Assembly (NCBI GenBank): GCA_017621885.1
Contig: JAGASD010000006.1
Span: 1 to 64,000 of the forward strand
Origin: Clostridia bacterium
Lineage (GTDB): Bacteria > Bacillota > Clostridia > Oscillospirales > Acutalibacteraceae
DNA: 64,000 nt
Direction: 5' to 3'
A program made the position numbers and the translations under genes. Shown here piece by piece: positions 38,165 through 46,651 of the stretch. The notes below the pieces were generated by a model. That model did no database searches and had not been told where the DNA came from. It was given only the letters and a program-made list of their open reading frames with translations. How positions within the stretch are numbered: position 1 is the first letter of the stretch; each line of letters opens with the position of its first letter.

Positions 38165-38884
38165 ATGTTAAATATTCCCAGTTACACGTTTGAAGAAGTT
38201 CTTCGAACCTTTTTCAACAGCTTTAAATTAGAAACTGTTTCGCCCTATCTTCTTGCACTTATTACAGCCGTTATATGCGGTGCGGCAATCGGTATTGAAA
38301 GAACGCTGCGTCAAAAAGAAGCCGGTATAAGAACGCATATTATTGTTGCTTTAGGCTCAGCGCTTATAATGGTTGTCAGCAAATACGGTTTCTTTGATAT
38401 TGTTGGCTTTGCAGACCACGTCAACCTTGACGGTGCAAGACTTGCGGCGCAGGTTGTTACGGGCATCAGCTTCCTGGGTGCCGGTATCATAGTGTATAAA
38501 GGTACTGTCAAAGGTCTTACAACCGCCGCCGGTGTGTGGACAACTGCAGGCATAGGTCTTGCGGCAGGTGCAGGTATGTATGGTATTGCAATATACTCCA
38601 CCCTTATTCTGCTTATTGTTCAGATTGTAATTCACAAACTTTTGCCTGTTGAAAACACAAGCACCGCTGCCGTTACAATGAAACTTATTGACGATGCAGA
38701 AGCCGTTGAAACAATCACAAATCTTTTTAAAGAAAACGAATATACAATTCTTTCAAACTCTGTTGAAAAGAAAAATGAAAAATATGTTTGTCTTTTTACA
38801 ATAAGAGCCAAAAGTCATATAAATCCTGAAGACATTACAAATTTATTTGCCGATAATGAGTATGTTATCTCATTGTCAATTTAA
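38165..38884 (+). CDS. MgtC/SapB family membrane protein
   Basis: The protein is 239 residues from ATG 38165, with GGAG about 11 nt upstream; a GTG at 38153 overlaps that site. Four or five TM segments carry the MgtC signature: ICGAAIGIERTLRQKEAGIRTH is followed by the SALIMVVSKYGF region, VVTGISFLGAGII and TTAAGVWTTAGIGLAAG. The C-terminal soluble domain of about 75 residues is ACT-like. MgtC proteins act in Mg2+ homeostasis and as modulators of membrane ATPase activity. It lies 14 nt upstream of the sulfatase. Confidence 0.9.
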   Translation: MLNIPSYTFEEVLRTFFNSFKLETVSPYLLALITAVICGAAIGIERTLRQKEAGIRTHIIVALGSALIMVVSKYGFFDIVGFADHVNLDGARLAAQVVTGISFLGAGIIVYKGTVKGLTTAAGVWTTAGIGLAAGAGMYGIAIYSTLILLIVQIVIHKLLPVENTSTAAVTMKLIDDAEAVETITNLFKENEYTILSNSVEKKNEKYVCLFTIRAKSHINPEDITNLFADNEYVISLSI

Positions 38885-38898
38885 GGGAGGAAGCAAAT

Positions 38899-40929
38899 TT
38901 GAAAAAGCCCGTTATTTTAGAAAAAGCACCAAAACCCTTTACCTTGATTATTGCTGTTATCGGTGTTGCTTTAGGTCTCACACTCAATATAATGCGCCTC
39001 AACCTTCTTGCAGTGGTTAACGTTGCATTTATGTGTATCGTAAGCGCTTTGATTTTTATTGGCGTAATCTTCCTCAAAAAGCTTTACAGCTGGTTCCTTA
39101 TCGGCTATAGTGCATCAGCTATCGGTATTTTTGTTTATTACCTTTTATGGGGTGCAGATGCAGGCTTCGGTGCTTTTTCAAGCGGCAAAGCCGGTTGGAC
39201 AAGCGCTGACCACCTTCTTTTTACCGGAGGCGGTAACTTTTTTACAAGGCTTGCAGGTGGCATTCTTTTACTTCTTCCCATCATTATTGTTTTAACACTA
39301 CTTATAATCTTTGTAAAAAAATCATTTAAAACAGAAACTCTGAAAAGAATTTTATCTTCTGTTCTCAGTATATTCCTTGCCGGAACAACTGTTTTTTACG
39401 TTCTCACAATGAATCTTCGTTCCAAGCCAAACGTAACAAGCTTACAGAAAGGTCACGACGATTATCTCGACAAAGTAGGAAATGTAAAGCAAGGTAGCCC
39501 CAACGTTCTTTTTATACTTATGGATGATATGGGCTACGGTGATACCTCGCTTAACGGTGCAATTTACGATACTCCCAATATGGACAGAATCGGCGAAGAA
39601 GGAATAAACTTTGACAATTTCTATTCAAGCTATTCCGTTTGCTCCCCTGCCCGTTTCGGCTTAATGACAGGCAGATATCCATTCAGAGGCTATGCAGATA
39701 ACGTTATTTATCCCACAGTTGATACACTTTCACCGTTTGCACAGACAAGAATTTTCAACTCAATCGAAATGGGTAATAACTGCGACGGTATGTTAGGTGA
39801 TGAAATCACAATTGCAGAAATTTTTGATAACGCAGGCTACAATACAGGCGCTTTCGGCAAATGGCATTTAGGTGATTACGGTGAATACCTTCCCACAAAT
39901 CAGGGCTTTGATTATTTCTACGGCAGTCACCACGTAAACGATATGAAGCCTTTTTACCACGTTTCAGAAGAAAATGGTGAATATGAAATAGTTCACGGAA
40001 CTAACGAACTCAAAGACCAGAAGGATGCAACAAAGTGGATTCACGAAGAAATCACAAGCTGGATTACAGACAGCGTAAAAAACAGCGACGAGCCCTTCTT
40101 TGCTTATTACGCTACACCCTGGCCCCACGCACCCGTATTTGTAGGTGATGAATTCAAAGGCGAAACAGGTATGGGTACTTACGCTGACTGTATTACCGAA
40201 TTTGACTATTATTTAGGCGAGCTTTTTAACACGCTTGAAACCCTCGGAGTAATGGATGACACAATCATCATTTTCACAAGTGATAACGGACCCGCCCTTG
40301 AAGGCTCTGTCGGTGAGCTTCGCGGTGGTAAATACCTTGCTTACGATGGCGGACAGAAGGTGCCTTGTATGATTCGTTGGGGTAACAACAACGGACTCTG
40401 GAAAGCAGGAACAACCAGAACACAAAGTGCTACACTTGTTGACGTTATGCCCACACTTGTTGAGCTTTGTAATATTACAGATAAAGACGGCAACAAGAAT
40501 TATCTGCCTTTTGACCGCGAAATAGACGGTGTTTCAATGGTACCCTTACTTAAAAACGATACTGTTATTCACACACCTGAGCATCCTATCCTTCATATGA
40601 AGCGCGAAAGCCTTAAAGCAATTCAATACACAGTTCCCACTTCCGACGTTCTTTCCCGTGATGAATACAAGGATTATAAATACCCTGTTCTTACCGAAAA
40701 TAAATACATAACCTTCAAGTATTTTCAGAGAATTCAGAATGATAACTCAGCTTTCTTTGACAAATACAGAAAGAATTGGCTGCACATTCTCAGCGATGAT
40801 GCAGGTGAAAATCTCAACCGTTCTTCCGTATACCCCACCGTTTCCGAAGAAATGAGTGCAAAGATGGATGAAATAATGAAGAATTTCAAAGATAACCGCA
40901 GAGGTATCAACGAAGAATATTATAACTAA
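38899..40929 (+). CDS. Membrane-anchored Cys-type sulfatase
   Basis: The 676-residue enzyme starts at TTG 38899 after GGGAGG. Residues of about 1-180 hold five hydrophobic segments. The sulfatase domain starts near 200 with NVLFILMDDMGYGDTS (metal-binding Asp pair) and contains the formylglycine signature VCSPARFGLMTGRYP, with C248 as the residue oxidised to formylglycine. GKWHLG and TSDNGP are further family motifs. The catalytic domain probably faces outside and removes sulfate from glycans. The maturase that would activate it is the next gene. The N-terminal multi-pass anchor is unusual; most gut sulfatases have only a signal peptide. Confidence 0.88.
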   Translation: MKKPVILEKAPKPFTLIIAVIGVALGLTLNIMRLNLLAVVNVAFMCIVSALIFIGVIFLKKLYSWFLIGYSASAIGIFVYYLLWGADAGFGAFSSGKAGWTSADHLLFTGGGNFFTRLAGGILLLLPIIIVLTLLIIFVKKSFKTETLKRILSSVLSIFLAGTTVFYVLTMNLRSKPNVTSLQKGHDDYLDKVGNVKQGSPNVLFILMDDMGYGDTSLNGAIYDTPNMDRIGEEGINFDNFYSSYSVCSPARFGLMTGRYPFRGYADNVIYPTVDTLSPFAQTRIFNSIEMGNNCDGMLGDEITIAEIFDNAGYNTGAFGKWHLGDYGEYLPTNQGFDYFYGSHHVNDMKPFYHVSEENGEYEIVHGTNELKDQKDATKWIHEEITSWITDSVKNSDEPFFAYYATPWPHAPVFVGDEFKGETGMGTYADCITEFDYYLGELFNTLETLGVMDDTIIIFTSDNGPALEGSVGELRGGKYLAYDGGQKVPCMIRWGNNNGLWKAGTTRTQSATLVDVMPTLVELCNITDKDGNKNYLPFDREIDGVSMVPLLKNDTVIHTPEHPILHMKRESLKAIQYTVPTSDVLSRDEYKDYKYPVLTENKYITFKYFQRIQNDNSAFFDKYRKNWLHILSDDAGENLNRSSVYPTVSEEMSAKMDEIMKNFKDNRRGINEEYYN

Positions 40930-40933
40930 AACA

Positions 40934-40960
40934 ATAAACCTCGGATTTTCCGAGGTTTAT
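40934..40960 (+). terminator. Hairpin between the sulfatase and maturase genes
   Basis: An 11-bp perfect stem ATAAACCTCGG / CCGAGGTTTAT followed by TTT. It may attenuate rather than block read-through into the maturase gene, which begins 25 nt later. Confidence 0.7.
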
Positions 40961-40984
40961 TTTACCACTCCGAAAGGTGATTTT

Positions 40985-42079
40985 ATGCCCCCTCTTTCCA
41001 TTATGATAAAGCCTGCTTCAAGCCTGTGTAATATGCGGTGTAAATATTGCTTTTATCACGATGTAACAGATTACCGAGATATTAAAAGCTTTGGTTTTAT
41101 GAGCAATGACACAGCGCGTAATATAATTAAAAAAGCTCTTGCCTTCGCCAACGGAGAAAGCATTTCTTTTGCTTTTCAGGGCGGCGAGCCCACGTTATGC
41201 GGTGTTGATTTTTTTAAAACATTTTGTGCCACAGTAAAAGAACTTAATCACAAGAACTCAACTATTTATTATGGCTTGCAGACTAACGGAACACTGATTG
41301 ACAACGAATGGGCAAGGTTTTTTAAAGCAAACAATTTTCTTATCGGTTTAAGTCTTGACGGTGACTTTAATAACAATTCATTCAGAATTGATGAAAAAGG
41401 CAACAATTCTTATTACAAAATTACAAAAGCAGCAGAAACCCTTGCAAAGAACAACGTAGATTTCAATATTCTTACTGTTTTAACAGGAAAATGTGCGGAT
41501 AATATTGATGAAATACTTGCATTTTTCAAGAAAAAGGGCTTTAAATATCTGCAGTTTATACCCTGTCTTCGCCCCTTTGGCGACAACAGCGAAAGTGAAT
41601 TGTATATGACGCCCGAGCAATACACAAATTTTCTTATACACGGATTTAATTTTTATGTGAAAGAATATGTTCGTGATAACTACACAAGCATCCGTTATTT
41701 TGATAACCTTGTGCATTTATACCTTGGCAACCCTACAGAGCAATGCGGTATGTGCGGTCATTGTATGCACCAATTTGTTGCAGAGGGTAACGGAAATATT
41801 TATCCTTGTGACTTTTATTGCACAGATGAATGGCTTTTGGGTAACATTAACGAAGATAATGAGAATTTTGATACACTTGCTCATTGTGATAAAGCAATTG
41901 AATTTTTAAGAGAGAGCTTAAAAATTGATGAAAAATGCAAAAAATGCAGGCTTTATCCCCTTTGTCGCGGAGGCGGATGTAAACGCTCACGTGAAGACAG
42001 AGATTACTGCGAAAGCTACAAAGCATTTTTCAAGGCTTGCTTACCTTTGTTCAGGGTGTTTATAAATGAGAAGAAGTAA
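40985..42079 (+). CDS. Anaerobic sulfatase-maturating radical SAM enzyme
   Basis: The 364-residue protein has the radical SAM motif CNMRCKYCFY (C15, C19, C22) and FQGGEPTLCG. The SPASM Cys clusters are CGMCGHCMHQF with YPCDFYC, and later CKKCRLYPLCRGGGCKR. This layout is that of anSME, which oxidises the Cys (or Ser) of a sulfatase to formylglycine without oxygen. The sulfatase directly upstream has the matching CSPAR site. The start ATG 40985 has AAAGGTGAT upstream. Confidence 0.92.
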   Translation: MPPLSIMIKPASSLCNMRCKYCFYHDVTDYRDIKSFGFMSNDTARNIIKKALAFANGESISFAFQGGEPTLCGVDFFKTFCATVKELNHKNSTIYYGLQTNGTLIDNEWARFFKANNFLIGLSLDGDFNNNSFRIDEKGNNSYYKITKAAETLAKNNVDFNILTVLTGKCADNIDEILAFFKKKGFKYLQFIPCLRPFGDNSESELYMTPEQYTNFLIHGFNFYVKEYVRDNYTSIRYFDNLVHLYLGNPTEQCGMCGHCMHQFVAEGNGNIYPCDFYCTDEWLLGNINEDNENFDTLAHCDKAIEFLRESLKIDEKCKKCRLYPLCRGGGCKRSREDRDYCESYKAFFKACLPLFRVFINEKK

Positions 42080-42082
42080 CTT

Positions 42083-42110
42083 CAAGCAACAGACATTTGC
42101 CTGTTGCTTG
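42083..42110 (+). terminator. Terminator after the sulfatase maturase gene
   Basis: A 10-bp perfect stem CAAGCAACAG / CTGTTGCTTG followed by CTTTTTG. Confidence 0.8.
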
Positions 42111-42239
42111 CTTTTTGTTTAAATCCTATGTTATACTTTTAATAGAAACTTTTTATAAAAACCACCTAAATTCTCTTACCAAGGGATATAATTTTCCGAA
42201 ACCAAGAGTTAAAATTATACTTGTCAAAGGGGTGATGCT

Positions 42240-42701
42240 ATGAACCAGATTCTTATCGGCAAATATATTGCAAGAAAACGAAAAGAAAAAAATCTCACAC
42301 AAGCACAGCTTGCAGAAAGACTTAATGTTTCAAATAAAACTATTTCAAAATGGGAAAACGGAAACTGTATGCCCGATTACAGCGTAATTGAAATTTTATG
42401 CCGTGAGCTTGATATTACAATATCCGAGTTAATGGACGGCGAAGATGCAAAAACAGAAGTCAATGATAAGATTAATAACGTTCAATTGATGTTTTTAATA
42501 AGAAAAATGCAGGAGCTTGAAAAACAAAACAAGCTCACTTACGGTTTTCTTATAGTAGTAATGGGAATTGCTCTTTTATCTCTTTCAAGATTATTTGATG
42601 GCTCAAACGCAATGGATTTTTTCTCGGGTTTATTTTTAGGTTTATCAATCGTAACAATGCTTACGGGTGTTTACTTTATTGGTAAAAACTTAAGAAGATA
42701 G
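42240..42701 (+). CDS. XRE-family membrane-anchored transcriptional regulator
   Basis: The 153-residue protein has an N-terminal Cro/CI helix-turn-helix (about 7-61; LTQAQLAERLNVSNKTISKWENG and PDYSVIEILCRELDITISELM). It also has two C-terminal TM segments (FLIVVMGIALLSLS and GLFLGLSIVTMLTGVYF). The N-terminal pattern is common in clostridial XRE regulators. The membrane tail suggests it senses envelope state. It probably controls the adjacent secreted gene, 26 nt downstream, and itself. AAGGGGTG precedes ATG 42240. Confidence 0.87.
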   Translation: MNQILIGKYIARKRKEKNLTQAQLAERLNVSNKTISKWENGNCMPDYSVIEILCRELDITISELMDGEDAKTEVNDKINNVQLMFLIRKMQELEKQNKLTYGFLIVVMGIALLSLSRLFDGSNAMDFFSGLFLGLSIVTMLTGVYFIGKNLRR

Positions 42702-42727
42702 AGTGAGGTCAAATTAAAGGTGGTTTT

Positions 42728-43339
42728 ATGAAAAGAAAGACTATTTTATTATCGTTTTTAATAATTTTATTTTCAGTTATATGTTTTTCATTTGTTTCAA
42801 ATCTGACTAAAGAAAAAACTACCATTGATTCGTTAATTAAAAACTCCGATTATGCTGTTATAGCTCAGCGCAATATTTTAAGATGCGAAACCAAAAGTTA
42901 TGGTTATGTAATGTGCGGATATAACGGCAAAGAGCCCTATAAAAAAGATGGCAAAGTATATACTGAAATGTACTTATGTTGCCAGTGTAATAAAATTCTT
43001 GGTGACAAAATTACCGTTGTAACAAACGGATATTATTTTAAAGAAGACGATTATTGTTTTCTATTCTTAAAATGCATTGATGAAAAGAACAAATTATTTA
43101 CACCGATAGACGATAAAACGGGTATCATAAAAGGGTGCAACGGAAAGCTTTATCCTATGAAATTATCGTTAAAAGTTGATTTAGACAATGAATTTTCTGA
43201 CATCGATGAGCTTTTTGATTTCTTTATATCTGAATGTGAACAAAAACAACCTACAGAAAAAGAAGTATCAAAGTCTATTACCACCGCTCCGCAAACCACA
43301 GCCGCCCCCCTGACAAGTTTTATAGTATTATCTCCATAA
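42728..43339 (+). CDS. Secreted or membrane-tethered protein, function unknown
   Basis: The 203-residue protein has a hydrophobic N-terminal segment (about 5-22, no lipobox). A central Cys-containing domain carries the pair CCQCN near 82. A Thr/Pro-rich tail follows (TTAPQTTAAPLTSF). I know no family. It is probably co-transcribed with the XRE gene. It ends at a shared terminator with lysA. Confidence 0.68.
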   Translation: MKRKTILLSFLIILFSVICFSFVSNLTKEKTTIDSLIKNSDYAVIAQRNILRCETKSYGYVMCGYNGKEPYKKDGKVYTEMYLCCQCNKILGDKITVVTNGYYFKEDDYCFLFLKCIDEKNKLFTPIDDKTGIIKGCNGKLYPMKLSLKVDLDNEFSDIDELFDFFISECEQKQPTEKEVSKSITTAPQTTAAPLTSFIVLSP

Positions 43340-43377
43340 AAAATCATCCCAAGAATAATTTCTCGGGATGATTTTTT
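43338..43377. terminator. Bidirectional terminator between the 42728 gene and lysA
   Basis: A 13-bp perfect stem AAAAAATCATCCC / GGGATGATTTTTT with T-runs on both strands. It overlaps both stop codon regions. Confidence 0.85.
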
Positions 43378-44671
43378 ACATATCATTTTTGATTAAATCT
43401 TCAAAGGTTTCGCCTTTGACTACAACGTAGTCGTCATTACCGTTTATCATTATAACAGGCAATTTAGGAATACGATTGTAGTTTGAAGCCATTGAGTAAT
43501 TGTAAGCACCTGTTGTAAGCACCGCAATAATGTCCCCTCTTGCCACAGATTCAGGGAGTTTGATCTGCGGTTGAATTATATCTCCGCTCTCACAAAAGCG
43601 TCCCACAAGGTCACAGAGGAAGCCACAAGACTCATTCGCCTTATCTGCTGCAATAACGGTGTATTCAGACTCATAAAGAGCATAACGGGGATTGTCACCC
43701 ATACCGCCGTCAATTGCAACATAATTCTTGTAGCCCTCAATGCGCTTAACATTACCGACTTTATAAAGAGTGATACCTGCATCTGCAACAATACTTCTGC
43801 CCGGCTCCATACTGATATCCGGCTCATTAATATTGAGCTCTGCGCAGAGTGCTTTTACATACTCTGAAACTTGTTTAATATTATCTTCAATATCGATTTC
43901 GGGGTCGTTTTCTGTGTATCTTACACCGTAGCCGCCACCCAAATCAAGCTCACGGGCTTCGTAGCCTGTCTCTTCTTTAACCTGAGCAATAAACTCAAGC
44001 ATAATTTTAGCCGAACGAACAAATACATCGGAATCAAAAAGCTGTGAACCCACGTGACAATGGAAACCTGCAAGGTCAATATTACCCATACGGAGTGCTT
44101 TTTTTGTTATCTCCATTGCAGCGCCCGTTTCAATAGGGAAACCGAACTTTGAATCAACCTTACCTGTATTAACAGCTTCGTATGTGTGAGTGTCAATACC
44201 CGGTGTTACACGGAATATGATTTTTTGCTTAAATCCGCGTTCACCTGCAAAGCTATTGATTGCCTCAAGCTCTTCGAAATTGTCAACAGCAAAGCAACCA
44301 ACACCGTTATCCATAGCAAAATTAATATCAAAATCGTTTTTACTGTTTGAATGAAAACAAACCTTTGACATATCAAAGCCTGCGCTTTTGGCTGTGTATA
44401 TTTCACCGGGTGAAACAACATCAACGCACATACCCTCGGATTGCATTATATTATAAATCTTTTTAAAGCAACAAGCCTTACTTGCATAAAAAGCACGGGC
44501 ATTTTCACCGAAATGCTTTTTCATTGCAACGGTATACTTACGGCAGTTTTTGCGTATTGTCTGCTCATCCATTACGTAAACGGGTGTGCCGTATTTTTCC
44601 GCAAGCTCAACCGTGTTTCTGCCGCCGAAATACAAAATATTATCTTTTATCTGGAGGTTGTTGCAAATCAT
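43376..44671 (-). CDS. lysA: Diaminopimelate decarboxylase
   Basis: This is the last step of lysine synthesis, meso-DAP to L-lysine plus CO2. The 431-residue protein has ARAFYASKACC with the PLP-binding Lys (about residue 66), HVGSQLFD, LDLGGGYGVRY, MEPGRSIVADAG and CESGDII with the conserved Cys of the active site. Length is normal. Its ATG overlaps the dapA stop as ATGA, so translation is coupled. Expression is under the lysine riboswitch ahead of dapA. Confidence 0.95.
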   Translation of the reverse strand: MICNNLQIKDNILYFGGRNTVELAEKYGTPVYVMDEQTIRKNCRKYTVAMKKHFGENARAFYASKACCFKKIYNIMQSEGMCVDVVSPGEIYTAKSAGFDMSKVCFHSNSKNDFDINFAMDNGVGCFAVDNFEELEAINSFAGERGFKQKIIFRVTPGIDTHTYEAVNTGKVDSKFGFPIETGAAMEITKKALRMGNIDLAGFHCHVGSQLFDSDVFVRSAKIMLEFIAQVKEETGYEARELDLGGGYGVRYTENDPEIDIEDNIKQVSEYVKALCAELNINEPDISMEPGRSIVADAGITLYKVGNVKRIEGYKNYVAIDGGMGDNPRYALYESEYTVIAADKANESCGFLCDLVGRFCESGDIIQPQIKLPESVARGDIIAVLTTGAYNYSMASNYNRIPKLPVIMINGNDDYVVVKGETFEDLIKNDM

Positions 44672-45555
44672 ACGTTAATGCCCTGCTCTCTCATAAGCTG
44701 AAGCATTTTTGCCTCATTTTCAGGCTCCATTGTTGTAAGAGGAAGACGAACATAATTCTCTCCGAAGCCCATAGCAGCAGTAGCAGCCTTAACGGGAATG
44801 GGGTTAACCTCACAGAAAAGAGAGTTGATAAGGGGAAGAAGCTCAAGCTGTAAATCACGGCTTCCCTCAACGTCACCTGCAAAGAATTTATCACAGATTT
44901 CAACAGTCTTTTTAGGAAGGATATTGGAAAGAACGGAAATAACACCTTTACTGCCTAATGACATAAGGGGAACAATCTGGTCATCGTTACCTGAATAAAT
45001 ATCAAATTCACCATTTGTCAAGGCCGCAATTTCAGCAACCTGAGAAATGTTACCGCCTGCTTCTTTAATGCCGACGATATTGGGATGTTTTGCAAGAATT
45101 GCACAAGAAGCAGGCGTTAAATTACAACCTGTTCTTGAAGGAACGTTATAAAGAATGCAGGGCTTTGTTGAAGCATCTGCAATAGCTGTGAATGATTCAA
45201 TAAGGCCACGCTGGGTCGCTTTGTTATAATACGGTGTAACAAGGAGCATTGCATCACAACCGATTTCACAAGCATATTCTGTAAGCGCAATTGCATAGGC
45301 GGTATCGTTTGAACCCGTACCTGCCACAATAGGAACTCTGCCGTTTACCTTTTCAACAGCAAATCGAAGAACCTCCTTGTGTTCATCATCTGTAAGGGTT
45401 GAGCCCTCGCCTGTTGTACCTGCAACAACAAGAGCGTTGACACCCTCTGCAATCTGCCACTCAATAAGTCTTTCAAAAGCATCATAATCAACACCATTGG
45501 CATTAAGAGGTGTTACAATAGCTGTGCCAACGCCACGAAATACTGTCTTTTTCAT
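44668..45555 (-). CDS. dapA: 4-hydroxy-tetrahydrodipicolinate synthase
   Basis: The protein is 295 residues from ATG 45555, 6 nt after GAGGGAGA. It condenses pyruvate and aspartate semialdehyde, the first committed step of the lysine/DAP branch. VAGTTGEGSTLTDDEH (about 41-56), the LLVTPYYNK Tyr-bearing segment (about 105-113), YNVPSRTG and the Schiff-base Lys in VGIKEAGG (about 163) are all present. It is first in the dapA-lysA operon, and the leader carries a lysine riboswitch, so both genes should be shut down when lysine is high. Confidence 0.95.
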   Translation of the reverse strand: MKKTVFRGVGTAIVTPLNANGVDYDAFERLIEWQIAEGVNALVVAGTTGEGSTLTDDEHKEVLRFAVEKVNGRVPIVAGTGSNDTAYAIALTEYACEIGCDAMLLVTPYYNKATQRGLIESFTAIADASTKPCILYNVPSRTGCNLTPASCAILAKHPNIVGIKEAGGNISQVAEIAALTNGEFDIYSGNDDQIVPLMSLGSKGVISVLSNILPKKTVEICDKFFAGDVEGSRDLQLELLPLINSLFCEVNPIPVKAATAAMGFGENYVRLPLTTMEPENEAKMLQLMREQGINV

Positions 45556-45582
45556 AATTAATCTCCCTCTTTGCATATTGCA

Positions 45583-45611
45583 AAAAAATAATAGTTGCCG
45601 AAAAGCAACTA
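45583..45611 (-). terminator. Riboswitch-controlled terminator ahead of dapA
   Basis: A TAGTTGC / GCAACTA stem with a 6-nt loop followed by a T-rich tract on minus, between the aptamer and the dapA ribosome site. Confidence 0.75.
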
Positions 45612-45644
45612 CCTACACATATAAATACACCATCGGTATTATGT

Positions 45645-45813
45645 AATGTAAGATAGCTCTCCGCCATAAGGCGACAACAACACAGATATTATTCCATGCT
45701 GCCAGACCGACCCTTCACCACGAGTCGACTTCGGCACCTGCTCCTTTCGCCGCAGACGTCCGGTAAACGTATAACTACGGGTACTGATAACAAAATGCAC
45801 CTCTATCGGTTGC
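45645..45813 (-). promoter_or_regulatory. Lysine riboswitch (L-box)
   Basis: On minus the leader shows the L-box order: ATAGAGGTGC, a CAGTA segment, GGCGAAAGGAGC, GTGCCGAAG, GGTCTGGCAGC and the closing GGCGGAGAGCTATC. The GATAG of the opening pairs with CTATC of the closing as P1. A terminator follows. The family is a transcription-attenuating lysine sensor in Firmicutes, and the downstream genes dapA and lysA fit. Confidence 0.92.
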
Positions 45814-45817
45814 AAAT

Positions 45818-45846
45818 AATATAACACACTAAAAATATATTGTCAA
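45818..45846 (-). promoter_or_regulatory. Sigma-A promoter of the riboswitch-dapA-lysA transcript
   Basis: TTGACA (45841-45846) and TATATT (45818-45823) with a 17-nt spacer on minus, starting transcription just before the aptamer. Confidence 0.85.
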
Positions 45847-45880
45847 CCATATATATTCAAAAGAATGCTTATGAATAATA

Positions 45881-45910
45881 AAAAAGTGTGCCTTAATTAA
45901 CAAGACACAC
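45881..45910 (-). terminator. Terminator after the SDR gene
   Basis: A GTGTGTCTT / AAGGCACAC stem on minus with one G-T pair and an 8- to 9-nt loop, followed by six T. Confidence 0.78.
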
Positions 45911-45919
45911 CTGAATTTA

Positions 45920-46651
45920 TCAAACAACAAATCCGCCATTGACAGATACAACCTGACCGGTAATAAAATTAGCTTTATCACTTGCCAAAAAACTAACCGC
46001 TGACGCAACGTTTTGCGGTGTTCCCAAAATACCCAAAGGTGTTTCATCAGCTAAGCATGATTTAACGTCATCAGAAAAGCCGGACATCATCTCGGTTTCG
46101 ATAACACCGGGAGAAACGGCATTAACAGTAACCCCGGAAGGACCAACCTCTTTCGCAAGAGCCTTTGTAAGCCCGATTAAACCTGCCTTTGAAGCAGAAT
46201 AGTGAACCTCCATAGAAGCACCTACCTCGCCCCACATCGACGTAACATTTATGATTTTACCGAACTTGTTTTTAATCATAAACGGCAAAGCACGACGACA
46301 GCAATTAAAAGCTCCCGTAAGGTTAACACCAATCATCCTCTGCCACATTTCATCAGTTATATCGGTAAAAAGAATTTGCTGTGCAATGCCGGCATTATTA
46401 ACAAGAACGTCAACACCGCCAAAAATATTTTCTATTTCAGAAAACATTTTTTCAACGTCTGAAGAATCAGAAACATCCGCCTTAAAAATTTCAATATGTG
46501 TAACAGACGAAAGCTCTTTCTTCAAATTACTTGCAAATTCAAATGAATTATTATAATTCAAAGCTATACGATAGCCGTCTGCCGCAAGAGCCCTGCATAT
46601 TGCAGCGCCGATCCCTTTTGCGCCACCTGTTACCAACGCTGTTTTATTCAT
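45920..46651 (-). CDS. SDR oxidoreductase, FabG-like or EF-P 5-aminopentanone reductase
   Basis: The 243-residue short-chain dehydrogenase has TGGAKGIGAA (8-17, NAD(P) binding), NNAG (about 87-90), catalytic Ser in TSMWGEVGAS (about 138-147), YSASK (about 151-155) and TGQVVSVNGGF at the C-terminus. It could be 3-oxoacyl-ACP reductase. The SMWG motif followed by HYSASKAGLIGLTKALAKE is what I recall for YmfI-type reductases that finish the 5-aminopentanol modification of elongation factor P. No fab genes are nearby, which favours the second reading. Its start overlaps the lipoprotein gene by 8 nt. Confidence 0.82.
   Translation of the reverse strand: MNKTALVTGGAKGIGAAICRALAADGYRIALNYNNSFEFASNLKKELSSVTHIEIFKADVSDSSDVEKMFSEIENIFGGVDVLVNNAGIAQQILFTDITDEMWQRMIGVNLTGAFNCCRRALPFMIKNKFGKIINVTSMWGEVGASMEVHYSASKAGLIGLTKALAKEVGPSGVTVNAVSPGVIETEMMSGFSDDVKSCLADETPLGILGTPQNVASAVSFLASDKANFITGQVVSVNGGFVV

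Noticed and set aside
45639-45827. 62-codon open frame on minus upstream of dapA
   Set aside because: It lies wholly in the lysine riboswitch.
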